NCBI RefSeq assembly: GCF_003852545.1
Contig: NZ_QAJR01000020.1
Span: forward strand, 65,296 to 129,295
Reading direction: 5' to 3'
Source of the DNA: Acidovorax sp. FJL06
GTDB taxonomy: Bacteria > Pseudomonadota > Gammaproteobacteria > Burkholderiales > Burkholderiaceae_C
Length of the DNA stretch: 64,000 nucleotides
Shown here: positions 26,622-35,336 of the stretch, piece after piece
How the letters are laid out: each line of letters begins with the position of its first letter
Position numbering within the stretch: position 1 is the stretch's first letter
Translations under genes and position numbers: made by a program
Notes under the pieces: model-generated
What the model saw: the letters and a program-made list of their open reading frames with translations, nothing else
Told to the model about the DNA's origin: nothing
Database searches by the model: none

Positions 26622-26645
26622 GAACGTTTTTACAATCTCAGCAGG

Positions 26646-26695
26646 CCCTGGGGCTTATTCAGCCAGCCCCACCAGCTACAAAAACAGGAGCGCAC
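26646..26695. repeat. Family-1 intergenic repeat, copy 5
   Basis: ACCAGCTACAAAAACAGGAGCGC preceded by GCCCTGGGGCTTATTCAGCC. It fills the gap between the convergent marR and membrane-protein genes, just touching the latter's stop. Confidence 0.65.
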
Positions 26696-27597
26696 TAGCG
26701 CCCTTGCAAGGCCCGCACGGCTTCGGGCAGCGAATGCACATGGGGCAGGAAATGGTCGATCGTGGCGCCCAGCAGCACCGCGCAGACCAGCGCGCCCAGC
26801 AAGGGCTTCCAGGTCAGGCGCACGGCGGCGGTGAGCCAGCCCTCGCGCTCCACGCCCACGGCGGCGCGGGCCGTGGCCACCGAGAAGGCAATCTCCACCG
26901 CCACGGTGAGCAGCACGTCCCAGCCAAAGAACAGCATGGCCAGCGAACCCGCGCCCAAGATCAGCGCAGCGCCGATGAGGAAGATGGCCACCACGGGCAC
27001 GACCACCACGGCACCTTCGTCCGCGCTGCCAAGGGCATCGGCCGCGCCGCTGGCCAGGTCGCCCAGCGCGCTGGCCCCGCTGTCGCTGGCCGCGCCCCCG
27101 GCATCCGCCAGGCCGGAGGCCCAGCCCAGGTCCCCCGAGGCCCCGCCGCCGCCAAAATCGCCCCCGCCCGCACGCGGCAGGGGCACCCGGGCGCCGCCTC
27201 CGCCCCCGCCTCCGCTCGGCCAGGGGAGGTCGGCCGCCAGATCCACCGCGTCGCCCACGCCGCTGTCGCCATCGGATGCGCGCTGGCGCTGCACCAGCCG
27301 CGCCGCCCACAGGCGCAGCACCAGCAGATACCCCAGGTAACCCACCGACAGCGTGACCAGGTAGCGCAGCGCCAGCGAATCCACGCCCAGCAGCCTCTGC
27401 ACATGCGCGCTGCCCCACATGAGCAGCAGCGTGAAGCTGCCAATCAGCAGCCCGTGCCAGCGCAGGCTGTAGCGCTGCTGCAGGCTGCGGGCCACCGTGC
27501 CGTGGTGCGGCATGCGCACCGAGCGCCAGGTGGAGCCGCCTTTTCGGTCGTGCCTGCTGCCGTTGTTGCCGTTGCGATCGCTGCGGGAAGTGGCCAT
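26695..27597 (-). CDS. Membrane protein with a glycine-rich loop, unknown function
   Basis: 300 residues from ATG 27597; an in-frame ATG at 27645 is an alternative and neither has a clear ribosome site. Basic N-terminus, two helices at about 50-66 and 74-96, then a long Gly/Ala/Ser-rich low-complexity loop (about 115-195, including eight consecutive Gly near 131-138), then three further hydrophobic segments to about 275. I do not recognise a family. The pattern is that of a membrane-associated structural or accessory protein, with the loop probably extracytoplasmic or cytoplasmic linker. Confidence 0.6.
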   Translation of the reverse strand: MATSRSDRNGNNGSRHDRKGGSTWRSVRMPHHGTVARSLQQRYSLRWHGLLIGSFTLLLMWGSAHVQRLLGVDSLALRYLVTLSVGYLGYLLVLRLWAARLVQRQRASDGDSGVGDAVDLAADLPWPSGGGGGGGARVPLPRAGGGDFGGGGASGDLGWASGLADAGGAASDSGASALGDLASGAADALGSADEGAVVVVPVVAIFLIGAALILGAGSLAMLFFGWDVLLTVAVEIAFSVATARAAVGVEREGWLTAAVRLTWKPLLGALVCAVLLGATIDHFLPHVHSLPEAVRALQGR

Positions 27598-27941
27598 GGG
27601 AGGGATGCGGTGGGAAAGCGCGATGAAAGAAGTGCGCCATTTCACACCACTTTGGTGTGCCGGCCCAGCCCGGAATCACCGGGGGCATGAACAGCTGCAC
27701 GCAGACCAGGACCGCCCCGCAGCGCTGCGAGAACGGGGGAAGCGGCGAAGCCGCTCAGGGGAGGTGTTCCATCTCAGTTATCCATGGCGCTGCGCGCCAC
27801 CCGCAGCGGATGAAACCGGCGCGGCCCAAGCCAGCGCCCCCGTGCAAGGGCCGCCCCGCCGCACCGGGGGCGTCCCCCTCCCGCCTTGCGCAGCAAGGCG
27901 AGAGAGGGGGAAGGCGCGAAGCGACTCAGGGGGTGTTTCAC
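27598..27941. other. 344-bp gap without a convincing gene
   Basis: Between the glycine-rich membrane-protein gene and alr. It holds one full family-2 repeat (27810-27934) and a partial repeat near 27715-27768 (GGGGAAGCGGCGAAGCCGC...CAGGGG). The remaining ~110 bp next to the start of the membrane-protein gene would carry its promoter. I see no conserved reading frame. Confidence 0.6.
27810..27934. repeat. Family-2 GC-rich intergenic repeat, copy 3
   Basis: Same orientation as copy 2. The hairpin loop arm differs from copy 2 (CGCCTTGCGCAGCAAGGCG) but keeps its pairing. It flanks the 3' end of alr. Confidence 0.7.
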
Positions 27942-29057
27942 TCAGGCCACGCCGTCCACCACCACCGGCACGCGCTGCGCCAGCGCGCACATCAGCTCGT
28001 AGCCCACGGTGCCCGCGGCCTGCGCCACCGCGTCGATGGACAGCACCGTGCCATTGCGGGCCTGCCCCCACAGCGTGACCTCGCTGCCAAAGCCGGCGTC
28101 GACCCCCGCCTGCTGCAGGGGCGTGAGGTCCACCGTCACCATGTCCATGCTCACCCGCCCCACCAGCCGCGTGCGCACGCCGTTCACCAGCACCGGGGTG
28201 CCGGTGTCGCAGTGGCGCGGGTAGCCGTCCGCATAGCCGCAGGCGGCAATGCCGATGGTGAGCGGCCCATCGGCCGTGAAGCGCGAGCCGTAGCCCACCG
28301 TGTCGCCGGCCTGCAGCTGCTGCACGGCGATGAGGCGCGTGGACAGGGTCATGGTGGGCTGCAGGCCCCAGTGGCCGGCATCGTGCTCGGGGAAGTCAGG
28401 GGCGCTGCCATACACCACGATGCCCGCGCGCACCCAGTCGGCGCGCACGCCCGCATCCTGCGCATGGCGCAGCGTGGCCGCGCTGTTGGACAGGCTGCGC
28501 TCACCGGGCAGGTCTTGCGCGGCGGCATTGAAGGCGGCCATCTGGTGCGCAATGCCACGCGGGCCGTCGGCGTCGCTGAAGTGGGTCATGAACGAAATCT
28601 CGTCCACCTGCGGCAGCGCGTTGAGCCGCGCCCAGGCGGTGCGGTAGCGCCCGGGCGTGAAACCCAGGCGGTTCATGCCCGAGTTCATCTTGAGGAACAC
28701 GCGGTGCGGCACCTGCGTCTTGTGCGCGGCCAGCATGTCGATCTGCTCGTCGCAGTGCACGGCATGCCACAGCCCCAGGCGCGAGCACAGTTCCAGGTCG
28801 CGCGGCTCGAACACGCCTTCGAGCAGCAGGATGGGCCCGCGCCAGCCCAGGTGGCGCACGCGCTCGGCCTCGGCCAGGTCCAGCAGCGCAAAGCCATCGG
28901 CCCCGCGCAGGCCCTCGAACACGCGCTCGATGCCGTGGCCGTAGGCATTGGCCTTGACCACCGCCCAGACCTTGGCGTCGGGCACCGATTGGCGCACGCG
29001 CGCGAGGTTGTGGTGCAGGGCAGTGGTGTGGATGGTGGCTGCGATGGGACGGGGCAT
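27942..29057 (-). CDS. alr: Alanine racemase
   Basis: 371 residues. The PLP lysine is K35 in [10 protein letters not shown], and the C-terminal catalytic tyrosine lies in TVGYGSRF near 260; [10 protein letters not shown] and [12 protein letters not shown] are other family signatures. It makes D-alanine for peptidoglycan. Whether this is Alr or the catabolic DadX is not decided by sequence, but the lplT gene divergent from it rather than dadA favours Alr. Confidence 0.93.
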   Translation of the reverse strand: MPRPIAATIHTTALHHNLARVRQSVPDAKVWAVVKANAYGHGIERVFEGLRGADGFALLDLAEAERVRHLGWRGPILLLEGVFEPRDLELCSRLGLWHAVHCDEQIDMLAAHKTQVPHRVFLKMNSGMNRLGFTPGRYRTAWARLNALPQVDEISFMTHFSDADGPRGIAHQMAAFNAAAQDLPGERSLSNSAATLRHAQDAGVRADWVRAGIVVYGSAPDFPEHDAGHWGLQPTMTLSTRLIAVQQLQAGDTVGYGSRFTADGPLTIGIAACGYADGYPRHCDTGTPVLVNGVRTRLVGRVSMDMVTVDLTPLQQAGVDAGFGSEVTLWGQARNGTVLSIDAVAQAAGTVGYELMCALAQRVPVVVDGVA

Positions 29058-29210
29058 GGGAGGGACCTGGTGGCTCGGGATTTACCGGGAATACGCGCAG
29101 GATTCTGGCACTGTGGCCGTTTATCCGCGTGATATAACCGCCTGTCCCCTGCTACGACTCCTCACATTTACCAGGGTATCAGCCCAGCTGATGCTCCCAC
29201 CAGCCATTCG

Positions 29211-30515
29211 ATGAAGCGCGGTTTCTACACCATCATGTCGGCGCAGTTCTTCAGCTCGCTGGCCGACAACGCACTCTTCGTGGCGGCCGTCGAACTCCTG
29301 CGCACCGAAGGCGCCCCCGAATGGCAGCGCGCCGCCCTGGTGCCCATGTTTGCCCTGTTCTATGTGGTGCTCGCGCCCTTTGTGGGCGCGTTTGCCGACG
29401 CCCTGCCCAAGGGCAAGGTCATGTTCGTGAGCAACGCCATCAAGGTGGTGGGCTGCCTGATGATGCTGTTCGGCTCGCACCCGCTCATCGCCTACGCCGT
29501 GGTCGGCCTGGGTGCCGCAGCCTACTCGCCCGCCAAGTACGGCATCCTCACCGAACTGCTGCCCGCCTCGCAGCTGGTCAAGGCCAATGGCTGGATCGAG
29601 GGGCTCACCATCGCCTCCATCATCCTGGGCGTGCTGTTTGGCGGCCAGCTCGTGGGCCAGCAGCTGTCGGGCCTGCTGCTGGGCATCGACATCCCGTTCG
29701 TCGACACCGGGGTGGACACCCCCGCCGAGTCGGCCATCGCTGCGCTGATCGCCGTGTATGGCGTGGCCGCCTGGTTCAACACCCGCATCCCGCACACCGG
29801 CGTGGAAATGCGGCCGATGCGCACGGACCCGTCGCGCAGCGTGCTGTCAAACGCGCTGGGCCTGCTGCCCGACTTTTGGGCCTGCAACAGCCGCCTGTGG
29901 CGCGACAAGCTCGGGCAAATCTCGCTCTCGACCACCACCCTGTTCTGGGGGGCGGGTGCCAACCTCAAGTTCATTGTGCTGGCCTGGGCCGGCGCCGCGC
30001 TGGCCTACAACACCACCCAGGCATCGGCGCTGACCGGCGTGGTGGCCATTGGCACCGCTGTGGGTGCGGTGGTGGCCTCGATGCGCATGCGCCTGGACAT
30101 GGCCACCAAGGTGATTCCGCTGGGCATTGCCATGGGGCTGCTGCTGATCCTCATGGTGTTCATCAACAACATCTGGCTGGCGATCCCCTTCCTCATCGTG
30201 CTGGGTGGCCTGGGCGGCTACCTGGTCGTGCCCATGAATGCGCTGCTGCAGCACCGGGGCCACAACCTCATGGGCGCAGGCCGCTCCATTGCCGTGCAGA
30301 ACTTCAACGAGAACGCCTGCATCCTGGCATTGGGCGCGTTCTACAGCCTCTCGCTCAAGCTGGGGCTGTCGGTGTTTGGCGCCATCACGGCCTTCGGGCT
30401 GGTGGTGGCCGGTGTGATGTGGCTGATCCAGCGCTGGCACCAGAACAACTGCGTTGCGCACCGCGAAGAGGTGGAGCACCTGCTGCACATTGCGCGGCAC
30501 GACACGCACCACTGA
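29211..30515 (+). CDS. lplT: Lysophospholipid transporter LplT
   Basis: 434 residues, MFS, about 12 helices. The N-terminus FYTIMSAQFFSSLADNALFVAAVELL and the segment SPAKYGILTELLPASQLVKANGWIEG are specific to LplT. It flips lysophospholipids into the inner leaflet for reacylation. The partner acyltransferase Aas is not in the window. The gene is divergent from alr. Confidence 0.88.
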   Translation: MKRGFYTIMSAQFFSSLADNALFVAAVELLRTEGAPEWQRAALVPMFALFYVVLAPFVGAFADALPKGKVMFVSNAIKVVGCLMMLFGSHPLIAYAVVGLGAAAYSPAKYGILTELLPASQLVKANGWIEGLTIASIILGVLFGGQLVGQQLSGLLLGIDIPFVDTGVDTPAESAIAALIAVYGVAAWFNTRIPHTGVEMRPMRTDPSRSVLSNALGLLPDFWACNSRLWRDKLGQISLSTTTLFWGAGANLKFIVLAWAGAALAYNTTQASALTGVVAIGTAVGAVVASMRMRLDMATKVIPLGIAMGLLLILMVFINNIWLAIPFLIVLGGLGGYLVVPMNALLQHRGHNLMGAGRSIAVQNFNENACILALGAFYSLSLKLGLSVFGAITAFGLVVAGVMWLIQRWHQNNCVAHREEVEHLLHIARHDTHH

Positions 30516-30519
30516 AGAC

Positions 30520-30640
30520 ACCCCCTGAGGCGCTGCGCGCCTTCCCCCTCTCTCGCTGCGCGGGAGGGGGACGCACCCGGTGGCCTGGCAAAGCCAGCTC
30601 CACGGGTGCGCTGGCGGGGACGGTGTGCCAGTTTCTGGCG
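30520..30640. repeat. Family-2 GC-rich intergenic repeat, copy 4
   Basis: Same orientation as copy 1, starting CCCCCTGAGGCGCTGCGCGCC directly after the lplT stop. Its middle module is CCGGTGGCCTGGCAAAGCCAG rather than the GGCGGGGCGG module of copies 1-3, so it is a second subtype. Confidence 0.7.
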
Positions 30641-30649
30641 CTGCGCCGA

Positions 30650-30702
30650 TTACTATTATTTTCATAGCTATCAGCGCTTATCTATAGTGCGGTAGCGGCC
30701 AT
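30650..30702. repeat. Family-1 intergenic repeat, copy 6
   Basis: TACTATTATTTTCATAGCTATCAGCGC followed by CTATAGTGCGGTAGCGGCC. It directly follows family-2 copy 4, so the two repeat types are adjacent here. Confidence 0.6.
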
Positions 30703-30712
30703 TTCTCCTTCA

Positions 30713-31609
30713 ATGCAATCGCCTTTGCCATTCGCCGCCCTGCTGTTCAACGCCTTCGTCTGGGGGCTGGCGTGGTGGCCGTTTCAGCACATGCACCAGG
30801 CGGGCCTGCACCCGCTGTGGGCCACGGCGTTCATGTATGCGGTGGTGCTGCTGGCGCTGCTGGCCTGGCGCCCCACGCTGTGGGCCCAGGTGCGCCAGCA
30901 CCCCGAGCTGTGGCTGCTGGCGCTGGCCTCGGGCCTGAACAACGTGGCGTTCAACTGGGCCGTGACCATTGGCGACGTGGTGCGCGTGATCCTGCTGTTC
31001 TATCTGATGCCCGCCTGGGCCGTGCTGCTGGCCTGGAAGATCCTGGGCGAGCGGCCCACGGCCTCGGCCCTGCTGCGCCTGGCGCTGGCCTTTGCCGGCG
31101 TGGTGCTGGTGCTGCTGCCTGCAGATGCGCCCGCATCGCGCCTGGTGCAGAACCTGTCGCTGGCCGACGGCCTGGCCCTGCTGGGCGGCTTCATGTTCGC
31201 GCTCACCAATGTCACGCTGCGCCGCCTGCACACCGTGCCCGGGCCAGCGCGCATGTTTTCGATGTTCGGCGGCTGCATGCTCATGGCGCTGGCCGTGGCC
31301 GGCATCGGGCGGCAGGCGGGCGTGGTCGATGCCTTCCCCGCATTCAACAGCACCTGGGTCGTCACCGGCCTGCTGCTGGCGGGCGTGCTCATGCTGGGCA
31401 ACTGGGCGCTGCAGTTCGGCGCGGCGCGGCTGGCGGCGGGCACCACGGCACTGGTGATGCTGTCGGAGGTGATGTTCGCCAGCGTCTCCTCGGCCCTGCT
31501 GGGCGCGGCCACTCTGAACCCGCGCACCGTGCTGGGCGGCGGGCTGATCCTGCTGGCCTCGCTGCTCGCTGCGCTGCAGTTCCGCCGGCCCGGCGCCACG
31601 CCGCACTGA
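30713..31609 (+). CDS. EamA/DMT-family transporter
   Basis: 298 residues with ten hydrophobic segments in two EamA repeats (about 5-140 and 150-285). Typical motifs are AVTIGDVVRVILLFYLMPAW at the end of helix 4 and LAAGTTALVMLSEVMFASVSS in the second repeat. It is a drug/metabolite exporter-type protein of unknown substrate. It is followed 43 bp later by glutathione peroxidase on the same strand. Confidence 0.84.
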   Translation: MQSPLPFAALLFNAFVWGLAWWPFQHMHQAGLHPLWATAFMYAVVLLALLAWRPTLWAQVRQHPELWLLALASGLNNVAFNWAVTIGDVVRVILLFYLMPAWAVLLAWKILGERPTASALLRLALAFAGVVLVLLPADAPASRLVQNLSLADGLALLGGFMFALTNVTLRRLHTVPGPARMFSMFGGCMLMALAVAGIGRQAGVVDAFPAFNSTWVVTGLLLAGVLMLGNWALQFGAARLAAGTTALVMLSEVMFASVSSALLGAATLNPRTVLGGGLILLASLLAALQFRRPGATPH

Positions 31610-31652
31610 ACACACTACCATGGGGCATCTTCCACCCTGAGGAGCTTGTGCC

Positions 31653-32138
31653 ATGCCAGGCAGCATTTACGACTTCGACGCCCAGCAGATGAACGGCCAG
31701 ACCGTGCCGCTCTCACAGTACAAAGGCAAGGTGCTGCTCATCGTGAACACCGCCAGCGCCTGCGGCTTCACACCCCAGTTCGGCGGCCTGGAAGAGCTGC
31801 ACCAGCAGTACGCGGGCCAGGGCCTGGTGGTGCTGGGCTTTCCCTGCAACCAGTTCGGTGCGCAGGACCCGGGCAGCAACGACGAGATCGCAAGCTTCTG
31901 CCAGCTCAACTACGGCGTGAGCTTTCCGATGATGGCCAAGATCGACGTGAACGGCGCCGGCGCCTCGCCCCTCTACCAGTGGCTCACCGCCGAGGCCCCG
32001 GGCCTGCTGGGCAGCAAGGCCATCAAGTGGAACTTCACCAAGTTCCTGGTCGGCAAAGACGGCCGGGTCATCCGCCGCTATGCGCCGCAGGATGCACCGA
32101 AGAAGCTGGCGGGGGATATTGAGGCGGCGCTGGCTTGA
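31653..32138 (+). CDS. Glutathione peroxidase (thiol peroxidase type)
   Basis: 161 residues. Catalytic Cys37 in [11 protein letters not shown], Gln67 in [13 protein letters not shown], and W126/N127 in [11 protein letters not shown] complete the tetrad. The GxxYxxL-type resolving region is unusual in that no obvious second Cys follows the helix, though C65 and C83 are present. A good ribosome site (TGAGGAG) precedes the ATG. It reduces hydroperoxides using thioredoxin or glutathione. Confidence 0.88.
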   Translation: MPGSIYDFDAQQMNGQTVPLSQYKGKVLLIVNTASACGFTPQFGGLEELHQQYAGQGLVVLGFPCNQFGAQDPGSNDEIASFCQLNYGVSFPMMAKIDVNGAGASPLYQWLTAEAPGLLGSKAIKWNFTKFLVGKDGRVIRRYAPQDAPKKLAGDIEAALA

Positions 32139-32165
32139 CGGTGCCTGCAGGCAGGCGCACCGCCC

Positions 32166-32651
32166 CTAGAAACCTGTTCTAAGGGCTGGCGGAGCCCAGC
32201 GGCACAACACGCGCTCCCGGCCCGTCTGTGGGTGCCGGTCGATGCCTTCCTCAACCAGCCCGCACCGTGCATAGAAACGCCGGGCCCCCTGGTTGCCCGT
32301 TGCCACATGCAACGTCCATCCCCGGGGACAAAAGTGCTCGCAGATTTGCTGCACCAAGGCCGCCCCCAGGCCGTGGCCCTGTGCCTCGGGCGCCACGAAG
32401 AGCTGGTGCAGATGGCCCAGGGTCTGGTCCAGCACCACAAAGCCCTGCACGGCGTGGCCGCGTTCCACCAGCACGGTGGTGCAAGGCGGGCCAAATTCCG
32501 CACTCGCCCGCGCCTCCCAGTGCGCCAGAGGCGCCACGGTCTGCACCGCCGGGTTGGCAGACCCCCAGGAGGCACGCCACACTCGCGCGAGTCGGGGGAT
32601 GTCGCCTGGGACTGCGGAACGCAGCACCAGTGCTGGTGGAGGGTGGGTCAT
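32166..32651 (-). CDS. GNAT-family N-acetyltransferase
   Basis: 161 residues from ATG 32651 (MTHPPPALVLRSAV). The acetyl-CoA loop is LFVAPEAQGHGLGAALVQQ (about 92-110), followed by the GNQGARRFYARCGLVEEG alpha4-beta strand typical of GNAT enzymes. Substrate unknown. It follows the WYL regulator gene on the same strand after 67 bp and may be co-transcribed. Confidence 0.82.
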   Translation of the reverse strand: MTHPPPALVLRSAVPGDIPRLARVWRASWGSANPAVQTVAPLAHWEARASAEFGPPCTTVLVERGHAVQGFVVLDQTLGHLHQLFVAPEAQGHGLGAALVQQICEHFCPRGWTLHVATGNQGARRFYARCGLVEEGIDRHPQTGRERVLCRWAPPALRTGF

Positions 32652-32718
32652 GCACGCATTGTGCGGGCCAGCCCCAAAAGCGGCCACCCTCCCGCCCGCG
32701 TCACCACCGCAGCGCCGC

Positions 32719-33453
32719 TCAGGCGTTCAACCCGGGCACCTGCGCCGGCGGCCATTCCGGCGGCCGCGAGTCCATCTCCGCCTCCACCTTGCGCAGCATG
32801 TCGGCCAGGGTCTTGCCGGGCTCCTGGCGGAACTGTTCGTCCAGCACCGCCAGGTCCACGATGCGGTCGATGCGAAAGCCCCGGAAGTCATTGCGCAGCT
32901 CGCACCAGGCCGACAGCGTCCAGACCTTGCCCCAGTAGAAGCAACCCAGCGGCCGCAGGCGGCGCAGGCTGGGGCGGCCGTGCACATCGGCGTAGTCGAT
33001 CTGCACCACATGGCGGCTGTGCACCGCCTCGCGCAGCGCCTGCAGGGTGGCCTGGGCCCGCGGGTCCAGCCCCACCGAAGGGGCGTACAGCGCCTGCGCC
33101 TCGGCGGCCACGCGCGCGGCCGGGGGCAGCACCGACAGGATCTTGTGGAGCGCCCCTTCCACCTCGCGCGCCAGGCCGGCGTCCAGCCAGGCCTGGGCCA
33201 GCCGCGCGGCCGCAACCAGCGCATTGGCCTCGCCCTGGCTGAACATCAGGGGCGGCAGCTCGAAGCCCGCGCCCAGGCGGTAGCCCACGCCGGCCTCGCC
33301 CTCAATGGGCACGCCCTGGTGCTGCAGGTCCGCCACATCGCGGTAGATGGTGCGCGCAGAGACTTCGAGCCGCTCGGCCAGGAAGGCGGCCGTGGACAGG
33401 CGCCGGCCCCGGATGAGCTGGACGATCTGGAAAAGGCGGTCGGCGCGGCGCAT
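32719..33453 (-). CDS. YafY-type WYL-domain transcriptional regulator
   Basis: 244 residues from ATG 33453. N-terminal helix-turn-helix of DeoR/YafY type: RLFQIVQLIRGRRLSTAAFLAERLEVSARTIYRDVADLQHQGVPIEGEAGVGYRL. The WYL domain follows (about 135-210; HVVQIDYADVHG, GCFYWGKVWTLSAWCELRNDFRGFRIDRI) and a C-terminal extension. WYL proteins bind nucleic-acid or nucleotide-like ligands. It lies downstream of the GyrI-like gene that has the 28-bp palindrome, making it the best candidate to bind that site. Confidence 0.85.
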   Translation of the reverse strand: MRRADRLFQIVQLIRGRRLSTAAFLAERLEVSARTIYRDVADLQHQGVPIEGEAGVGYRLGAGFELPPLMFSQGEANALVAAARLAQAWLDAGLAREVEGALHKILSVLPPAARVAAEAQALYAPSVGLDPRAQATLQALREAVHSRHVVQIDYADVHGRPSLRRLRPLGCFYWGKVWTLSAWCELRNDFRGFRIDRIVDLAVLDEQFRQEPGKTLADMLRKVEAEMDSRPPEWPPAQVPGLNA

Positions 33454-33481
33454 GGGTGGGATTCCGTTTTTCTTCCAGGAT

Positions 33482-33536
33482 TTTGGCCTGCTGGCGCTAG
33501 CTACACAAGCGCCAGCAGCTACCAAATAAATAGCAC
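33482..33536. repeat. Family-1 intergenic repeat, copy 7
   Basis: GCCAGCAGCTACCAAATAAATAGCACC with an upstream CTGGCGCTAGC arm. It separates the WYL and GyrI-like genes. Confidence 0.65.
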
Positions 33537-33552
33537 CTTCCCAGAAGATGTC

Positions 33553-34050
33553 TTATGGCTTCACGCCCACATGGATGGCCACCTTGTCGGGCCCCTCGTA
33601 GGCCTCGAAGTCGGTGCCGAAGCGGCGCTGCACCTGCGGGTTCTCGGCAAAGTAGTGCCAGATGCGGACCCAGGTGTCGATCACCATCTGCGGCATGTCG
33701 CCCTCGCCGCTGAAGACCAGGTAGTCGCCCGCCTCGATGTCAATGCGGCTCGCCCCCGGCACGGTCTTCTGCACCAGGTCCGGCTCGGCCACAGCCACGC
33801 CGGCGGTCACGTCGAAAGCGCCATGCTCGTTCGATTCATAGCCGCTGTACACGCCAAAGATGCGGCCGTCGTCGCCCCGGCTGGGCAGCTTGCGCTCCCA
33901 GCTCTGGCTGAAAAACCGGCTCCACAGGTCGCCCAGGCGTGCGACGGCGGGGTTCATCTCTTCGCTGTTGCGCGTGCGCACGCCGATGCCGGCCACGCTG
34001 AACGCGGGGATCTGGAGGGGGGTGGGTGGGGTGGTGGTGATGGTGGTCAT
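33553..34050 (-). CDS. GyrI-like / effector-binding domain protein
   Basis: 165 residues from ATG 34050, preceded by an AGAGGAC ribosome site. The AraC effector-binding (GyrI-like) fold is supported by the N-terminal FSVAGIGVRTRNSEEMNPAVARLGDLWSRFF and the C-terminal DTWVRIWHYFAENPQVQRRFGTDFEAYEGPDKVAIHVGV. Such stand-alone domains bind hydrophobic drugs or DNA gyrase and are often stress-induced. It has a perfect 28-bp palindrome 78 bp upstream. Confidence 0.82.
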   Translation of the reverse strand: MTTITTTPPTPLQIPAFSVAGIGVRTRNSEEMNPAVARLGDLWSRFFSQSWERKLPSRGDDGRIFGVYSGYESNEHGAFDVTAGVAVAEPDLVQKTVPGASRIDIEAGDYLVFSGEGDMPQMVIDTWVRIWHYFAENPQVQRRFGTDFEAYEGPDKVAIHVGVKP

Positions 34051-34127
34051 GGCAGGTCCTCTCTCTACAGTGGATGAAATCGACGCCCGGGCCGATGGCG
34101 CCGTGCGAGAGAGGCATGGTGCGTGCA

Positions 34128-34155
34128 CGCTGCTGACAGCCTGATGTCAGCAGCG
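34128..34155. promoter_or_regulatory. 28-bp palindrome, site A (putative WYL-regulator operator)
   Basis: Arms CGCTGCTGACA and TGTCAGCAGCG with spacer GCCTGA; a perfect 11-bp inverted repeat. It lies 78 bp upstream of the GyrI-like gene and downstream of DUF2798. Near-identical sites occur at 57268-57295 and 63203-63230. Confidence 0.75.
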
Positions 34156-34189
34156 TCATGCTGCCCACTCCGGCGCCCCCGGGGTGGGC

Positions 34190-34221
34190 GCAGCGGGCGC
34201 CGGCGTGCAGGCGCCCGCTGC
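34190..34221 (-). terminator. Hairpin downstream of the DUF2798 gene
   Basis: A perfect 12-bp stem, GCAGCGGGCGCC pairing with GGCGCCCGCTGC around an 8-nt loop. It has no U-tract on the minus strand, so a role as a classical terminator is uncertain. Confidence 0.4.
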
Positions 34222-34236
34222 CCGCCCTGCTCCGGG

Positions 34237-34524
34237 TCAGCCCAGCTGCTCAACGAGGGCCGCCGTGGCGCGGCGCACCACCGGCAGCACCAGCAGCAGC
34301 GTGGGGAAGGCCACGACCCAGGACAGCGCCCAGGAACTCAGCCACAGGCGCGGGAGGTCCAGCGAGAAGCCCGCCACGCGCACGGTGCTGATCAGGGACA
34401 CGATGAAGGTCATGAGCAGCGACAGCAGCAGCGGCATGACCCAGGCCGCCGAGCGTGCGGGCAGCTTGGGCAGCCCGAGAAAGGTCTGGCGGGGAGACGG
34501 GGGGAGCGAAGAAGGTTGGTTCAT
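34237..34524 (-). CDS. DUF2798-type small membrane protein
   Basis: 95 residues from ATG 34524 (MNQPSSLPPSPRQTFLG), with two helices at about 28-50 and 60-82. The short loops and LSLLMTFIVSLIST pattern match DUF2798. These two-helix proteins are of unknown function. It is upstream of the WYL/GyrI-like pair on the same strand but separated by a strong hairpin. Confidence 0.75.
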   Translation of the reverse strand: MNQPSSLPPSPRQTFLGLPKLPARSAAWVMPLLLSLLMTFIVSLISTVRVAGFSLDLPRLWLSSWALSWVVAFPTLLLVLPVVRRATAALVEQLG

Positions 34525-34680
34525 TGAAGTTCCAGAAAGCAAACCGGTCAAGCAAGGTGCCGCCCCCGCCCTGCAGCATCTGCAGGCTGGGGGCCACCAC
34601 CCCGGCAGGGCCGGCGTTGGTTGGCACGTTGATTGACGTAAACGCTTACGGCAACCCATGAACCGGGTCGCACCAGGATT

Positions 34681-35319
34681 CTAGGCGGTCTCGGCGCCCG
34701 CCTGCAGGTGGTGGCTGATATGCCCTGCCACCGCCTCGGCGTGGGTCTGGGCCAGGTCGTGGGCGCCGCCCGGCAGCACGTGCAGCTGCGCACGGGGCAG
34801 CAAGCCCTGCAGGCGCTCGCCCACCGCCACGGGGCTGATGGGGTCGGCATCGCCCCACAGCAGCAAGGTGGGTGGGCGCACCGATGCCAGCTGCGGTGCC
34901 AGGTTCCAGCGCTCCTGGGCCATCCACGCCGGGAAGGCGGGGTTCGAGCGCATGAAATCAGGGCGCCAGTCGTGCGGGCGCAGGTCGTCGATCGGCACAC
35001 CGCCGGACGTGGCCACGAGCACCAGGTGCGTGAGATGTTCGGGCCGCTGCAGGGCGGCCAGCACCGCCACCACGCCCCCCAGGGACTGGGCGACCAGTGC
35101 ACAGGGCTGGTCCATGTGCGGCGTGACCGCGTCGACCAGGTCCTGCATGCGGCCCGCCGCGTTCGGCGGCATGTCCGTCGCCGATGCCAACCCAAACCAC
35201 GGCCAGCCGAGCAGCACGCGCTCGGCCGGGAGCGTGATCGCGGCCGAGGCCGGCCGCCAGAACGCCGGGTTGCCGCCCACACCGGGCAGGAAGATCAGGC
35301 GGACGGGGGTGGCAGACAC
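34681..35319 (-). CDS. Alpha/beta-hydrolase
   Basis: 212 residues. Nucleophile Ser in LVAQSLGGVVAV at about 76-87, catalytic Asp in LLLWGDADPISPV and His in VLPGGAHDLAQTHAE. The short length (no cap domain beyond about 40 residues) suits an esterase or similar hydrolase on a small substrate. Substrate unknown. It starts 17 bp downstream of the ProQ-family gene on the same strand. Confidence 0.8.
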   Translation of the reverse strand: MSATPVRLIFLPGVGGNPAFWRPASAAITLPAERVLLGWPWFGLASATDMPPNAAGRMQDLVDAVTPHMDQPCALVAQSLGGVVAVLAALQRPEHLTHLVLVATSGGVPIDDLRPHDWRPDFMRSNPAFPAWMAQERWNLAPQLASVRPPTLLLWGDADPISPVAVGERLQGLLPRAQLHVLPGGAHDLAQTHAEAVAGHISHHLQAGAETA

Positions 35320-35336
35320 GAAGGGCGTGCCCGGCG

